From Bacteroidales bacterium (lineage in GTDB: Bacteria > Bacteroidota > Bacteroidia > Bacteroidales > UBA7960), in the NCBI GenBank assembly GCA_007123065.1, contig SKSI01000194.1:1-13217 (forward strand): a stretch of DNA of 13,217 nt, read 5' to 3'. Under the pieces are notes generated by a model. It was not told the DNA's origin. It did no database searches and saw nothing but the letters and a program-made list of their open reading frames with translations. The position numbers and the translations under genes were made by a program. Of the stretch, positions 1 through 7,717 are shown piece after piece (position 1 is the stretch's first letter; each line of letters begins with the position of its first letter).

Positions 1-83
1 GTAAGAATGCCCATCTCACGACAGGAACGTATGATCCGAACGGCAATTTCTCCACGGTTGGCTACAAGTACCTTTTTTATCAT
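1..83 (-). CDS. accC: Biotin carboxylase subunit of an acyl-CoA carboxylase, N-terminal fragment
   Basis: Partial gene running off the left edge; only the first 27 codons are present, read leftwards from an ATG at 83-81. The peptide begins MIKKVLVANRGEIAVRIIRS and continues CREMGIL. The VANRGEIAxRI(I/V)R signature is the start of the N-terminal (pre-ATP-grasp) domain of biotin carboxylases, which carboxylate biotin on a carrier protein using ATP and bicarbonate. The class is clear from this motif. The fragment cannot separate acetyl-CoA carboxylase AccC from the biotin carboxylase subunit of a propionyl- or other acyl-CoA carboxylase, so the symbol is provisional. The gene lies 105 bases downstream of rlmH on the same strand. 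The AT-rich gap suggests its own promoter, but I could not identify a convincing -7 box there. Confidence 0.88.
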   Translation of the reverse strand, partial: MIKKVLVANRGEIAVRIIRSCREMGIL

Positions 84-188
84 AATTAAAACAATGGTTT
101 AATTTATAATGATAAAACTAATGATTTTTTTACATATACAAAAATTAATATGTGTTTTGGTGCGATAAAACTGTTTTAAAATTGTTTT
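84..188. other. AT-rich gap between rlmH and the biotin carboxylase gene
   Basis: This 105-base gap is very AT-rich and has no supportable ORF. The 9-mer GATAAAACT occurs twice on the plus strand, at 111-119 and 164-172. The gap probably carries the biotin carboxylase promoter on the minus strand, but no close match to TAnnTTTG with a correctly spaced upstream TTTG was found. No hairpin terminator for rlmH was evident. Confidence 0.4.
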
Positions 189-662
189 CTAAGCGTTATG
201 ATAAGGTTGATTTCTTATAATGGTAAAGGCTCTGTAAAGTTGTTCAAGAAAAAAAAGCCTGACCATCTGATGTGAAAATGTCATTGGTGACAGCGAAAGC
301 TTCATGTCCGCTCTTTTGGTTACTTTTTCGGCAAAGCCCCACGGACCGCCAACAATAAACAACACGTTTTTGACTGAACGGTTCATTTGCTCCTGCAGAA
401 ACTTTGCAAATCCTGGTGAAGTATAGCGTTTTCCCCCTTCGTCAAGCAACACACACAAATCACCCCTTTCGATATGTTTGATCAAAAGATCTCCTTCCAG
501 TTCCTTTCGTTGGGCCGACGGGAATACATTCCATTTCCTGGGGGTGCTGATGAAAACAACCTCAAGCGAAACATAGGGTTTTAGCCTGTTGATGTATTCA
601 TTCATGCCCGTGATCAGGTACTCCTGGTCGGTTTTGCCTGTGAGCAGCAGCTTTACTTTCAT
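189..662 (-). CDS. rlmH: 23S rRNA (pseudouridine-1915-N3)-methyltransferase RlmH
   Basis: A 157-residue protein of the usual length for RlmH, a SPOUT-class methyltransferase. It methylates N3 of pseudouridine 1915 in helix 69 of 23S rRNA on assembled 70S ribosomes, using S-adenosylmethionine. The start MKVKLLLTGKT is typical. LDEGGK lies at residues 73-78. The SAM-binding trefoil-knot loop GGPWGF is at 105-110. The family C-terminal block follows at 122-156, with LSLSPMTFSHQMVRL and QLYRAFTIIRNQPYHN; its TFSHQM and RAF/YH residues are nearly invariant in the family. The start codon at 662-660 is followed by the canonical N terminus, so no alternative start is needed. It is divergent from the DUF4783 gene across a 187-base gap. 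Identification is secure from family motifs; function is by homology. Confidence 0.97.
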   Translation of the reverse strand: MKVKLLLTGKTDQEYLITGMNEYINRLKPYVSLEVVFISTPRKWNVFPSAQRKELEGDLLIKHIERGDLCVLLDEGGKRYTSPGFAKFLQEQMNRSVKNVLFIVGGPWGFAEKVTKRADMKLSLSPMTFSHQMVRLFFLEQLYRAFTIIRNQPYHNA

Positions 663-849
663 AAAAATTATTGCATTATCAGTATACTAAGATACAACAT
701 TGGTTTTAAACTTGATAAAAACTCATTAAGATGCTTATCAACCTGTTTATTCACTGTAAGGTTTTCTTTAATGATAAAAATGTTTTTTGGATTGATTTTT
801 GTGGTATTATTGGATTGTCCTGTTACAATGCATCATTCTCTATTTAGTC
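663..849. promoter_or_regulatory. Divergent AT-rich intergenic region between rlmH and the DUF4783 gene
   Basis: This 187-base region must hold promoters in both directions. On the plus strand, TATTATTG at 805-812 matches seven of eight positions of the Bacteroidota -7 element TAnnTTTG. The nearest upstream TTTG (786-789) is only 15 bases away, shorter than the usual 19-21. On the minus strand the best -7 candidate is TATCTTAG, about 30 bases before the rlmH start, also one mismatch. Neither assignment is strong. An open frame from a TTG at 799 into the DUF4783 gene crosses part of this region but is not believed to be coding. Confidence 0.35.
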
Positions 850-1260
850 ATGAAGCAATATAAAGCATTCGTTGGTCTTTTATTATTGTCTTTGTTCCCG
901 GTTATTTCATATGCTCAGGGTGCCAATGCAGAAGATATTTCCAGGGATGTCAGTCAGGCAATAGAGCGAGGCAGTTCCCGTGACCTTTCCAGGTATTTCG
1001 GGCAGAATGTGGATCTTTTTCTGCCCCGAGCTGAAGGTACGTTCAGTAAAACCCAGTCGGAGATGATCCTCCGTGATTTTTTTAACAGAAACCGTCCCTC
1101 TTCTTTTACCGTGATTGCAGAAGGTATTGCCCGCGACGGTTCGGTTTATCTGATTGGCAATTATAATACGAGGGCCGGTCAAACATTCCGATGCTATCTT
1201 CTGATTAAAAAAGTATCTCAAAACTATTACCTTCACCACCTGCAATTTGATTTGCAATAG
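850..1260 (+). CDS. Secreted DUF4783 family protein
   Basis: A 136-residue protein starting at the ATG at 850. That start gives a clean signal peptide: MKQYK, a hydrophobic stretch (residues 6-19), then ISYAQG, with likely signal peptidase I cleavage between A22 and Q23. A longer frame from a TTG at 799 adds 17 hydrophobic residues and spoils this pattern, so it was rejected. The mature part (about 114 residues) has an N-terminal helix region (DVSQAIERGSSRDLSRYF, residues 33-50), then FSKTQSEMILRDFF (65-78), then beta-rich segments ending in YYLHHLQFDL. This matches DUF4783, a small periplasmic or envelope family found in Bacteroidota, and the layout resembles an NTF2-like fold (inference). 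Function is unknown. It is 69 bases upstream of the permease on the same strand, so co-transcription is possible but not shown. Confidence 0.85.
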   Translation: MKQYKAFVGLLLLSLFPVISYAQGANAEDISRDVSQAIERGSSRDLSRYFGQNVDLFLPRAEGTFSKTQSEMILRDFFNRNRPSSFTVIAEGIARDGSVYLIGNYNTRAGQTFRCYLLIKKVSQNYYLHHLQFDLQ

Positions 1261-1329
1261 TCCTTTTAACGTCTTTTTTTCTGATTGTTTCAAAGAAGTT
1301 TGTATTTTTATTCTTTGTTTTGAAAGAAT

Positions 1330-3144
1330 ATGACACTTGAAATAGGCATTGTCCTCGCTGTATTATTCTTTGCGGTAGTGATGTTTGCCACGGAGCGTTA
1401 TCCCGTGGATGTGGTGGCCATTATCGCTATGTCGGTATTGGTGGTCACCGGGGTGATCACGCCGGCGCAGGGGGTTTCCGGCTTCAGCAATTCAGCTACC
1501 ATCACGGTGGCTTTTATGTTCATTCTCAGTACGGCCCTGTTTAAGTCGGGCGCTGTTGTGAGTATTGGAAACAAGATTGCCCGGCTTTTTAAGTATAATT
1601 TTTGGATAGGCATTTTTGTTACAATGGTCACTGTTGGTGTGATCTCTGCATTCATTAACAACACGCCTGTTGTGGCAATCTTTATTCCCATTCTTGTTGG
1701 CGCTGCTGCCCAATCAAAGCTGAGTATTGCCAAAATGCTGATGCCTCTGTCTTTTGCATCTATGTTTGGTGGCGTTTGTACATTGATTGGTACATCTACC
1801 AACATACTTGTAAGTGGCATTGCAGCCGATAATGGTCTGGAACCTTTTTCGATGTTTGAGATGTCAAAGATGGGGCTGGTGTTTTTTGGTGTTGGACTGC
1901 TCTACATGATGTTGATTGGCATTCGCCTGATTCCTGACCGGGGAGTGGAAGAGGGACTGATGAAGAAATTCGGGATGGGTGATTACCTTACCGAGATTGT
2001 GCTGCTCAGAAATGCTCCTTCTGTAGGAAAAACAATCAAAGAATCACCGCTGGTGAACAAGCTTGATATTGATATTTTGGAGGTTAAAAAAAAGGGACAG
2101 ACCTATATCATGCCATCGGGTGATTTGCTTTTAGAGGAGGGAGATATCCTGAAAGTAAGATGCAATGTGGAAAAGATCAGGACATTAAAGGAGCGTGAGG
2201 GGATTGCTTTGAAGAGTGATGCCAAGTTTAAAAGTCTGGAAGAGCTTTCTGATAATAAAACTGACGAGCGAATTGTATTTGTTGAAGCGGTTATTGCACC
2301 CAACAGCCCTTTTGAAGGGAAATCGGTAAAACAGCTGAATTTTCGTCAACGTTATGGAGCAACCGTTTTGGCAATCAGGCATCGTGGAGAACTTATGCGC
2401 GACAAAGTTGCCAATACCACCTTGCAAGCCGGAGATACGCTTCTTGTTGAAGTGGAAAAAGAGCATTTGCCAAATCTCCAGCGATTGGAGTTGCGTGGAC
2501 GTAACACGTTTCTAATTGTTACAGAGGTAGACTTGCCCAAATATCGTAATGATAAGATGCTTACCGTGGTACTTACGCTGGTTGGGGTAATTATGCTTGC
2601 CTCATTAAATGTGTTGCCGATTATGATGGCGGCAATCATCGGATCCATGTTTCTTGTAATAACCCGTTGTATCACAATGGAGGAAGCTTACCTTGCAATT
2701 GACTGGAAGGTGATATTTCTTCTGGCAGGTGCTATAAGCCTTGGTGTTGCCCTTGATACAAGTGGTGCAGCAACCCTCATTAGCACTTTTCTAATTGGGA
2801 TGGTAGGTTCTTTGGGGCCAATCGCAATTGTTTCGGTTTTATACATTCTCACATCCTTGTTAACAGAAAGTATGAGTAACAATGCCAGTGCCGTTTTGCT
2901 GGCTCCCATAGCCATTGCCACATCCGTTGCATTGGAAGTGGATGCGCGCCCCTTGCTGATGGCCATAGCCTTTGCCGCTTCATCCAGCTTCATGACGCCG
3001 GTCGGTTATCAAACCAACACAATGATTTATGGGGTGGGTAATTATAAATTTTCTGACTTTCTGCGGGTAGGTGCGCCGTTAAACCTGATCTTCTGGATTT
3101 TGGCCACCTTTTTGATCCCTTACTTTTTTCCGTTTTACCTGTAA
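1330..3144 (+). CDS. SLC13/DASS-type permease with two internal RCK_C (TrkA-C) domains
   Basis: A 604-residue inner-membrane transporter of the ion-transporter (ArsB/NhaD, SLC13) superfamily. These carriers usually move dicarboxylates, sulfate or similar anions with sodium or protons. The N-terminal membrane half (residues 1-200) has the first substrate/cation-loop pair: SAFINNTPVV (INNTP at 109-113) and IGTSTNI (GTSTN at 154-158). Residues about 215-395 are soluble and contain two tandem RCK_C domains, each ending in a G-D-x-L strand (GDILKV at 271-276, GDTLLVEV at 368-375). The C-terminal membrane half (405-602) repeats the motif pair as SMSNNASAVLLAP (SNNA at 516-519) and TPVGYQTN (556-563). 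The order membrane half, two RCK_C domains, membrane half is normal for this subfamily. Substrate cannot be told from sequence. RCK_C domains suggest control by a small ligand or nucleotide (inference). The ATG at 1330 gives the expected hydrophobic start. Confidence 0.93.
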   Translation: MTLEIGIVLAVLFFAVVMFATERYPVDVVAIIAMSVLVVTGVITPAQGVSGFSNSATITVAFMFILSTALFKSGAVVSIGNKIARLFKYNFWIGIFVTMVTVGVISAFINNTPVVAIFIPILVGAAAQSKLSIAKMLMPLSFASMFGGVCTLIGTSTNILVSGIAADNGLEPFSMFEMSKMGLVFFGVGLLYMMLIGIRLIPDRGVEEGLMKKFGMGDYLTEIVLLRNAPSVGKTIKESPLVNKLDIDILEVKKKGQTYIMPSGDLLLEEGDILKVRCNVEKIRTLKEREGIALKSDAKFKSLEELSDNKTDERIVFVEAVIAPNSPFEGKSVKQLNFRQRYGATVLAIRHRGELMRDKVANTTLQAGDTLLVEVEKEHLPNLQRLELRGRNTFLIVTEVDLPKYRNDKMLTVVLTLVGVIMLASLNVLPIMMAAIIGSMFLVITRCITMEEAYLAIDWKVIFLLAGAISLGVALDTSGAATLISTFLIGMVGSLGPIAIVSVLYILTSLLTESMSNNASAVLLAPIAIATSVALEVDARPLLMAIAFAASSSFMTPVGYQTNTMIYGVGNYKFSDFLRVGAPLNLIFWILATFLIPYFFPFYL

Positions 3145-3179
3145 ATGGGTCCTGACGAATGATTCCCTGAAGAAAATGG

Positions 3180-3220
3180 GTCAACCTATGTGATTGGGGT
3201 AAGGTTAACGTATTTTTTCT
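3180..3220 (+). terminator. Possible terminator after the permease gene
   Basis: The arms GTCAACCT (3180-3187) and AGGTTAAC (3202-3209) form an eight-pair stem with one internal mismatch and a 14-base loop. On the plus strand it is followed by TATTTTTTCT (3211-3220). It sits 36 bases after the permease stop and overlaps the last codon and stop of the convergent methyltransferase gene. The stem is short and the loop large, so this is a tentative call. Confidence 0.35.
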
Positions 3221-3729
3221 GCGTAGACAGCATAATATGTTGGAATGAAAAACCTTAACACCGGCCTGATACCATTAATGCCGGCTGCGGGTATCTGCCA
3301 TGTTTCCTTTGCAATTATTTTCCATCCGGATTTTTCCAATAACCAGTCAAACTGTCGTGGCTCAAACTCATGGAAGTGCCTGTCCCAGGGATCTGTTTTG
3401 CTCCAGTGCGCTTTACTGAACCAAACGTTAATCGGAACAGTGGCTGCCATTCTTTGCCCTTGTTTCAGGGATTGTAATAAATTATATGGTGCTACAAGAT
3501 GTTCAAGTATTTCAAAAGCGGTAATCAGATCGTACTGTTCTACAGATAAGTGTTTGTATTCGATGTCCAGATCTTCCCCTTTTGTGTTTTCAACCTGGTA
3601 TCCTGCTTGAATCATTTTTGAGGATAAAAGATTTTTGGTTCCAAGATCAAGCAACTTGGCAGGTGGTGGGTGGTGTTTTAATAAGAAATCCAAGGTTTTT
3701 TTGATCCTTCTTTTTGGGATTGCTGTCAT
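3205..3729 (-). CDS. Class I SAM-dependent methyltransferase (Methyltransf_11/23-like)
   Basis: A 174-residue protein starting at the ATG at 3729-3727, five bases beyond the stop of the upstream glycosyltransferase gene. An in-frame ATG at 3756 would add nine residues and overlap that gene; either is possible. Visible landmarks are a motif I region LLDLGTKN (residues 26-33), the post-I acidic patch GEDLDIEY (51-58), the family block EILEHL (73-78), and HFHEFEPRQFDWLLEKSGW from about 118, which matches the H-x-x-x-F-S/E-P-x-x-L region of small-molecule methyltransferases. Motif I has lost the usual GxGxG glycines, although D28 and G30 remain. The substrate is unknown. As the last gene of a unit with a glycosyltransferase and a YfhO-type protein, methylation of a sugar or lipid-linked intermediate is a reasonable inference. 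Its 3' end converges with the permease gene, leaving a 60-base gap. Confidence 0.8.
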   Translation of the reverse strand: MTAIPKRRIKKTLDFLLKHHPPPAKLLDLGTKNLLSSKMIQAGYQVENTKGEDLDIEYKHLSVEQYDLITAFEILEHLVAPYNLLQSLKQGQRMAATVPINVWFSKAHWSKTDPWDRHFHEFEPRQFDWLLEKSGWKIIAKETWQIPAAGINGIRPVLRFFIPTYYAVYAEKIR

Positions 3730-3733
3730 ATAT

Positions 3734-5035
3734 TTAACTTTTTTCGATGTTATCAAGCAGGTATGCCATCTTCCTGGTGAGTGTCATACGTGAAAAATCA
3801 TTAATGTCCTGCTGTTCAACATGTAATTGCTCATGTTTATGCTTGTGCATGCAATTCTGCAACACCTGTTTGCAGCTGTTAATATTATCAAAATCAACAA
3901 CATAACCGCTTTTTGTGGCTAAAATGATGTTTGCTGCATCACCTTCCATGGGACCAAAGCATAATATCGGACGCTTTAAAGCCAGGTATTCATAAAGCTT
4001 TCCGGGTGCGATGCCCAGTACATTAGGTGTGTTGTTGAGAGGCAAGAGCAGCATTGCCGACTGTGAAGCCTTGCGCAAAGCCTTTTTATGGGGTAAATGG
4101 GAAATGAAGTTTGTGTTTTCGGCAAGACCGTTTTCTTCAATGTCAAGCTTTACGCTGATGTCGGTTTTTCCGATAAGGTTGATGACCAGTTGCTCGCGCA
4201 AAGCACTGTTGTGTTGCACAAGTTCTGATAAAGCCTTCCATAGTATACGTGGGTTACGGTCAGCATTCATCGCACCAAGATGCGTCAGTATGAATTTGTT
4301 CTGCTTGTAAGCCGGCAGGTCGGTAAAATCATCCGGATCATAGCCGTTGGTAACTACCGTTACCTGTCTGTTGCAGATATCTTCCAGTCCTGAAGCGGTG
4401 TGCTTGCTGACAGCCACCAGCTGGTCGGCGCTGCGCAGCACTTTCTGCTCGAGCATGCGCTGCTTCCTGTCGGCACGTTTTGAAAGCATCAGTTTGTCAT
4501 AGAAGTCAATCTGTGTCCACGGGTCACGGAAATCAGCAAGCCAGGGAAGACCGGTCTGTTCTTTCAGCCCAAGTGCGATCATGTGCATGCTGTGTGGCGG
4601 TCCGGTTGAAACGATAGCATCTGCGGGATTCTCTTTTAACCAGCCTGCCAGGAACCTGACTGAGGGTTTGATCCAATATTTGCGTGCATCCGGGATGAAT
4701 AAGTTGCCGCGGATCCAGGTGGCTGCTTTCTCTCCAAAGCCGGGTTTCATCCGTTCATTAAGAAAACCGGTCTGTACTTTCTCTGATTGCTTTTTTCCGG
4801 TCAGGATCTTATAATAGCGGTAGGGTTCCCAAATGCGCCGTTTGATTACCCTCACCTCATCAGATACATCCTGAAGCAGGCTGTCGTCAAGAACAGGAGA
4901 TTCAGGATTTGTGGGTGTATAAATAACCGGAGCCCATCCAAATTGACGCAGATACTTACTGAACTTCAGCCACCGGAAGACGCCTGCTCCGGCACCCGGT
5001 GGCCAGTAATAGGTTATTATAAGCACTGTTTTCAC
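3734..5035 (-). CDS. Glycosyltransferase family 4 (GT4, GT-B fold) protein
   Basis: A 433-residue retaining glycosyltransferase of the GT4 kind, which transfers a sugar from a nucleotide-sugar donor. The N-terminal acceptor domain opens with YYWPPGAGAGVFRWLKF (residues 9-25), a glycine-rich loop typical of bacterial GT4 enzymes, followed by VSTGPPHSMH (142-151) and LADFRDPWT (167-173 region). The inter-domain segment has VAVSKHTA (207-214) and VVTNGYDPDDF (227-237). The C-terminal donor domain has HLGAMNADRNP (252-262) and the donor-site block APGKLYEYLALKRPIL (343-358), with the conserved lysine and the E-x7-E-like region. The tail (395-410) is unusually rich in His, Lys and Gln. The gene lies 127 bases downstream of yfhO and four bases upstream of the methyltransferase start, so the last two genes are very probably co-transcribed. 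No transmembrane helix is obvious; the enzyme is probably cytosolic or peripheral. Donor and acceptor are unknown. Confidence 0.9.
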   Translation of the reverse strand: MKTVLIITYYWPPGAGAGVFRWLKFSKYLRQFGWAPVIYTPTNPESPVLDDSLLQDVSDEVRVIKRRIWEPYRYYKILTGKKQSEKVQTGFLNERMKPGFGEKAATWIRGNLFIPDARKYWIKPSVRFLAGWLKENPADAIVSTGPPHSMHMIALGLKEQTGLPWLADFRDPWTQIDFYDKLMLSKRADRKQRMLEQKVLRSADQLVAVSKHTASGLEDICNRQVTVVTNGYDPDDFTDLPAYKQNKFILTHLGAMNADRNPRILWKALSELVQHNSALREQLVINLIGKTDISVKLDIEENGLAENTNFISHLPHKKALRKASQSAMLLLPLNNTPNVLGIAPGKLYEYLALKRPILCFGPMEGDAANIILATKSGYVVDFDNINSCKQVLQNCMHKHKHEQLHVEQQDINDFSRMTLTRKMAYLLDNIEKS

Positions 5036-5162
5036 CAGTCTGTAAATCGTTAATGTCGAAAAAATGGATTGCTGTTTATTCGTTTTTTAACTGCCAGTAA
5101 GAACGTTAAGCGTTAAGCGTTGTCTGTTGTGTCTCATCCTCTCATCCTCGTGGCCTCAGCCA
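5036..5162. repeat. Intergenic gap with two short tandem repeats
   Basis: The 127-base gap between the YfhO-family gene and the GT4 gene contains two adjacent micro-tandem repeats. CGTTAAG occurs at 5104-5110 and 5111-5117, with a partial CGTT at 5118-5121. CTCATCCT occurs at 5133-5140 and 5141-5148. A small perfect hairpin, TGGC-CTCA-GCCA (5151-5162), directly follows the YfhO-family stop codon. No -7 promoter box for the GT4 gene was found here, so read-through from upstream is likely. Confidence 0.6.
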
Positions 5163-7685
5163 TCATTCCACCTTTATAAAATATCTCTTATAGAGGATCC
5201 ATGCTGCGGTTGCCAGCAATCCGCCAACCATAAGGATGCTGAAAAAAAGAGCAATCCAACGTCCGGTAAAAAAGGGAGCAGGCTTATAGCTGAAACTGAA
5301 CTCATAAGTCCCTGGCGGCAGTACCATCCCTCTCAATACATAATTCACCCGAAAATGATCTGCTTCTTCACCGTTGATCATAACGATCCAGCCATCCGGA
5401 TAATAGATCTCTGAAAAAACAGCCAGTTGCTCAGTGTTGCTGCTGTAAGAGTATTTGAGTTGATTTGGTTGGTATGAAACGAGATCAATCGATGCATTTT
5501 CATCATCACCAAAGGAGAAACCATCCAGATGATGGGCAAAGCGTTCATCCACAATGACTGATTGCGTGATGTCAAGATCAGCCAGGGCCCGGATCTCTGC
5601 ATCGGCATTTTCTACTATTTGATAATTGTCCACGAACCATGCATTTCCCGCAGCGAATGGGTTTCTGATGGGTTCGGCCTGTGGGTGATAAATGAAATAC
5701 CTTGTATTCAGCATATTCAGAGCCACATTTTGTGCCAGTGCCTGATGGGCGGTTGACGGGTTCCTGATCGCCTGCAGGTTGTTCCCGATCCGGTTCATCT
5801 CATCAACAAGATGAAAGTCAATAAGCTCCTGATAGCGCTGTAATTTTGCACCGTGGTAACCGCCAATTGAATGGTGGAAGAATGAAGCATGGGTATTGTT
5901 AAATGTGCTTACTGTCAAGTCAAGTACCCGGAACTGATCGTTGTCTTGCAGGATGTATTGGTCTGCTGTCCTCAGGTCAAATGGCCTTTCTGCAACCCTT
6001 CTGCTTACAAAATGATCGTTATTCAGGTACCTACGGTTTACGGGCCACATATCAGCGGTAATCAGCAGAACCACAAGCGCAATAAACAACGGTTTTCCAA
6101 TTTTTTTATAGGAAAAAAGGAGTGTGATAACCCCTGCTATGGCAGCAAAAAGAAAGCTGCGCATTGCATCCGCCCGGAAAATCGCAACACGGGCTGCCTC
6201 CAGGTTATGGATGAACTCCCTGATCTGTGCGGCCATACCCGGCTCATCTGCAGCCAGTCCGCGCAGACTTTGTGTTTCTACCTGACTTGTAAAGGAGAAA
6301 AATGCAGAGGGAAGCAGGTAAAAGAGCAGGGCAAGTCCTGAAGTCATTCCCAGTGCTGTCAGAAATCGTGAGCTTTTGATGGATATACTGCCGGGGTTTT
6401 GAACATATTTGTACAATCCGAGAAATGCAAGTGCCGGGATACAGAGCTCCACAATAACCAGCGTCATCGATACAGCCCGAAACTTGTTGTATCCGGGAAT
6501 GTAGTCAATGAAAAAGCTGGTAAGCGGCATAAAATTCTTACCCCACGACAACATAATGGCAAGCACGATGGCAGCAAGAAGCCCCCATTTTAGTGGTCCT
6601 TTCAAAAAATACAGGCCAAGAAAGAAGAAAAACAGGACAACCGCTCCCACGTAAACCGGTCCTGATGTGAAAGGCTGATCGCCCCAATAGCTGTTTTCAT
6701 TGGCAATGATGTTGCGGTATGCAATATCAACTTGCTCCAGGGCGCTTTCGTGTGCGCTAAGAGGTCCTGTTGCACCTCCCTTCGCGTTCGGAATTAGCAG
6801 GGTGAGGGTTTCGTCAATGCCATAACTCCAGTTGGTGATGTATTCCTTGCTCAATCCTGAAGTGGTATTTTCTTCGCTGATTGTCAGCTCTGTACCTCCG
6901 CGCATGGTTTCTGAAGTGTACGCGTATGTTCCCCAGAAGTTGCCAATGTTGATACCTATCGCCAGGATCAGTCCGGCGAACAAAATGCCAACCTTTTTTA
7001 TAAGGGCAGCTGTTTGGTTTTGTTGAATATGCTCGTAAAGCTGCATCAAACCATATAAAACCACAATGATACCCAGGTAATATGTGATCTGGAAGTGGTT
7101 GGCAAACAGCTGAAGTCCCATAAATACGGCAAATAAAATACCCCCGCTCAGATAATTTCCCCGGAATGTGTAAATGATGGAACCGAGAACCGGTGCCATA
7201 TAGCCAATCGCAACGGCTTTTGAATTGTGGCCGGCTTCCAGGATTATGAAATGATAGGAGGAGAAGGCGAATCCGATCGCACCTGCCAGCGCAATCCATG
7301 GATTTACCTTCAGCATCAGCAGAAAAATAAAAAATCCGATAAAATATAGAAATATCATGTCGGCCGGACGTGGCAACCACAAAGTCATCACATCATGAAA
7401 AAAATCAGCAATGTTATTGGCCCAGATAACGGAAATCTGAAACGCCGGCATGCCGCCAAACATGGAGTTGGTCCACAATGCCTCTTCACCGGTGTCCTGA
7501 CGAAAGTCGTTGATCTCTTTTGCCATACCCTGCCAGTTTATGATATCCGGTTGCAACAGGTGTTTCCCTTCGAGAACCGGACTCACATAGACCAGTGACA
7601 TGATCAGGAAGATACCAATAGCCAGAAAGTATGGCCAGAAACGTTTTATATTGATGTTGTTGATGATTTCTTTGGTTCGGGACAT
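5163..7685 (-). CDS. YfhO family polytopic membrane protein (putative GT-C type glycosyltransferase)
   Basis: An 840-residue integral membrane protein. A hydrophobic helix at about residues 16-36 is followed by an extracytoplasmic loop with LEGKHLLQPDIINWQGMAKE (38-57; D47 is in the position of the GT-C catalytic acidic residue) and the near-invariant block WTNSMFGGMP (71-80). Then come many helices with EAGHNSK (150-156) and ANHFQITYY (195-203), all characteristic of the Bacteroidota branch of YfhO. The C-terminal third contains a soluble extracytoplasmic domain ending in YYPDGWIVMINGEEA and LRGMVLPPGTYEFSFSY, then a final helix before the basic tail. Length fits the family. In Firmicutes, YfhO proteins glycosylate lipoteichoic acid from a lipid-linked sugar. 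This organism should lack teichoic acid, so the acceptor here is unknown. It lies 32 bases after the DUF4834 gene and upstream of the GT4 and methyltransferase genes on the same strand. Confidence 0.92.
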   Translation of the reverse strand: MSRTKEIINNINIKRFWPYFLAIGIFLIMSLVYVSPVLEGKHLLQPDIINWQGMAKEINDFRQDTGEEALWTNSMFGGMPAFQISVIWANNIADFFHDVMTLWLPRPADMIFLYFIGFFIFLLMLKVNPWIALAGAIGFAFSSYHFIILEAGHNSKAVAIGYMAPVLGSIIYTFRGNYLSGGILFAVFMGLQLFANHFQITYYLGIIVVLYGLMQLYEHIQQNQTAALIKKVGILFAGLILAIGINIGNFWGTYAYTSETMRGGTELTISEENTTSGLSKEYITNWSYGIDETLTLLIPNAKGGATGPLSAHESALEQVDIAYRNIIANENSYWGDQPFTSGPVYVGAVVLFFFFLGLYFLKGPLKWGLLAAIVLAIMLSWGKNFMPLTSFFIDYIPGYNKFRAVSMTLVIVELCIPALAFLGLYKYVQNPGSISIKSSRFLTALGMTSGLALLFYLLPSAFFSFTSQVETQSLRGLAADEPGMAAQIREFIHNLEAARVAIFRADAMRSFLFAAIAGVITLLFSYKKIGKPLFIALVVLLITADMWPVNRRYLNNDHFVSRRVAERPFDLRTADQYILQDNDQFRVLDLTVSTFNNTHASFFHHSIGGYHGAKLQRYQELIDFHLVDEMNRIGNNLQAIRNPSTAHQALAQNVALNMLNTRYFIYHPQAEPIRNPFAAGNAWFVDNYQIVENADAEIRALADLDITQSVIVDERFAHHLDGFSFGDDENASIDLVSYQPNQLKYSYSSNTEQLAVFSEIYYPDGWIVMINGEEADHFRVNYVLRGMVLPPGTYEFSFSYKPAPFFTGRWIALFFSILMVGGLLATAAWILYKRYFIKVE

Positions 7686-7717
7686 AATAATAGTTGTAGG
7701 TAAATATTTTTTTGGGA

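Noticed and set aside
799..849. TTG-initiated N-terminal extension of the DUF4783 protein
   Set aside because: The extension is 17 hydrophobic residues ahead of a complete signal peptide that starts at the ATG at 850; the shorter form fits secretion and the family.
907..1293. 128-codon open frame antisense to the DUF4783 gene
   Set aside because: It has no promoter or family motif, and the opposite frame carries a convincing secreted protein.
1289..1325. Imperfect inverted repeat TTTCAAAGAA / TTCTTTGTTTTGAAA between the DUF4783 gene and the permease
   Set aside because: Pairing needs a four-base bulge and the sequence is low-complexity AT; it may hide a -7-like TTCTTTG, but neither terminator nor promoter is convincing.
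6814..7380. 188-codon open frame on the same strand as the YfhO-family gene
   Set aside because: It lies wholly within the YfhO-family gene in another frame, and its translation is rich in Arg, His, Cys and Ser with no recognisable domain.
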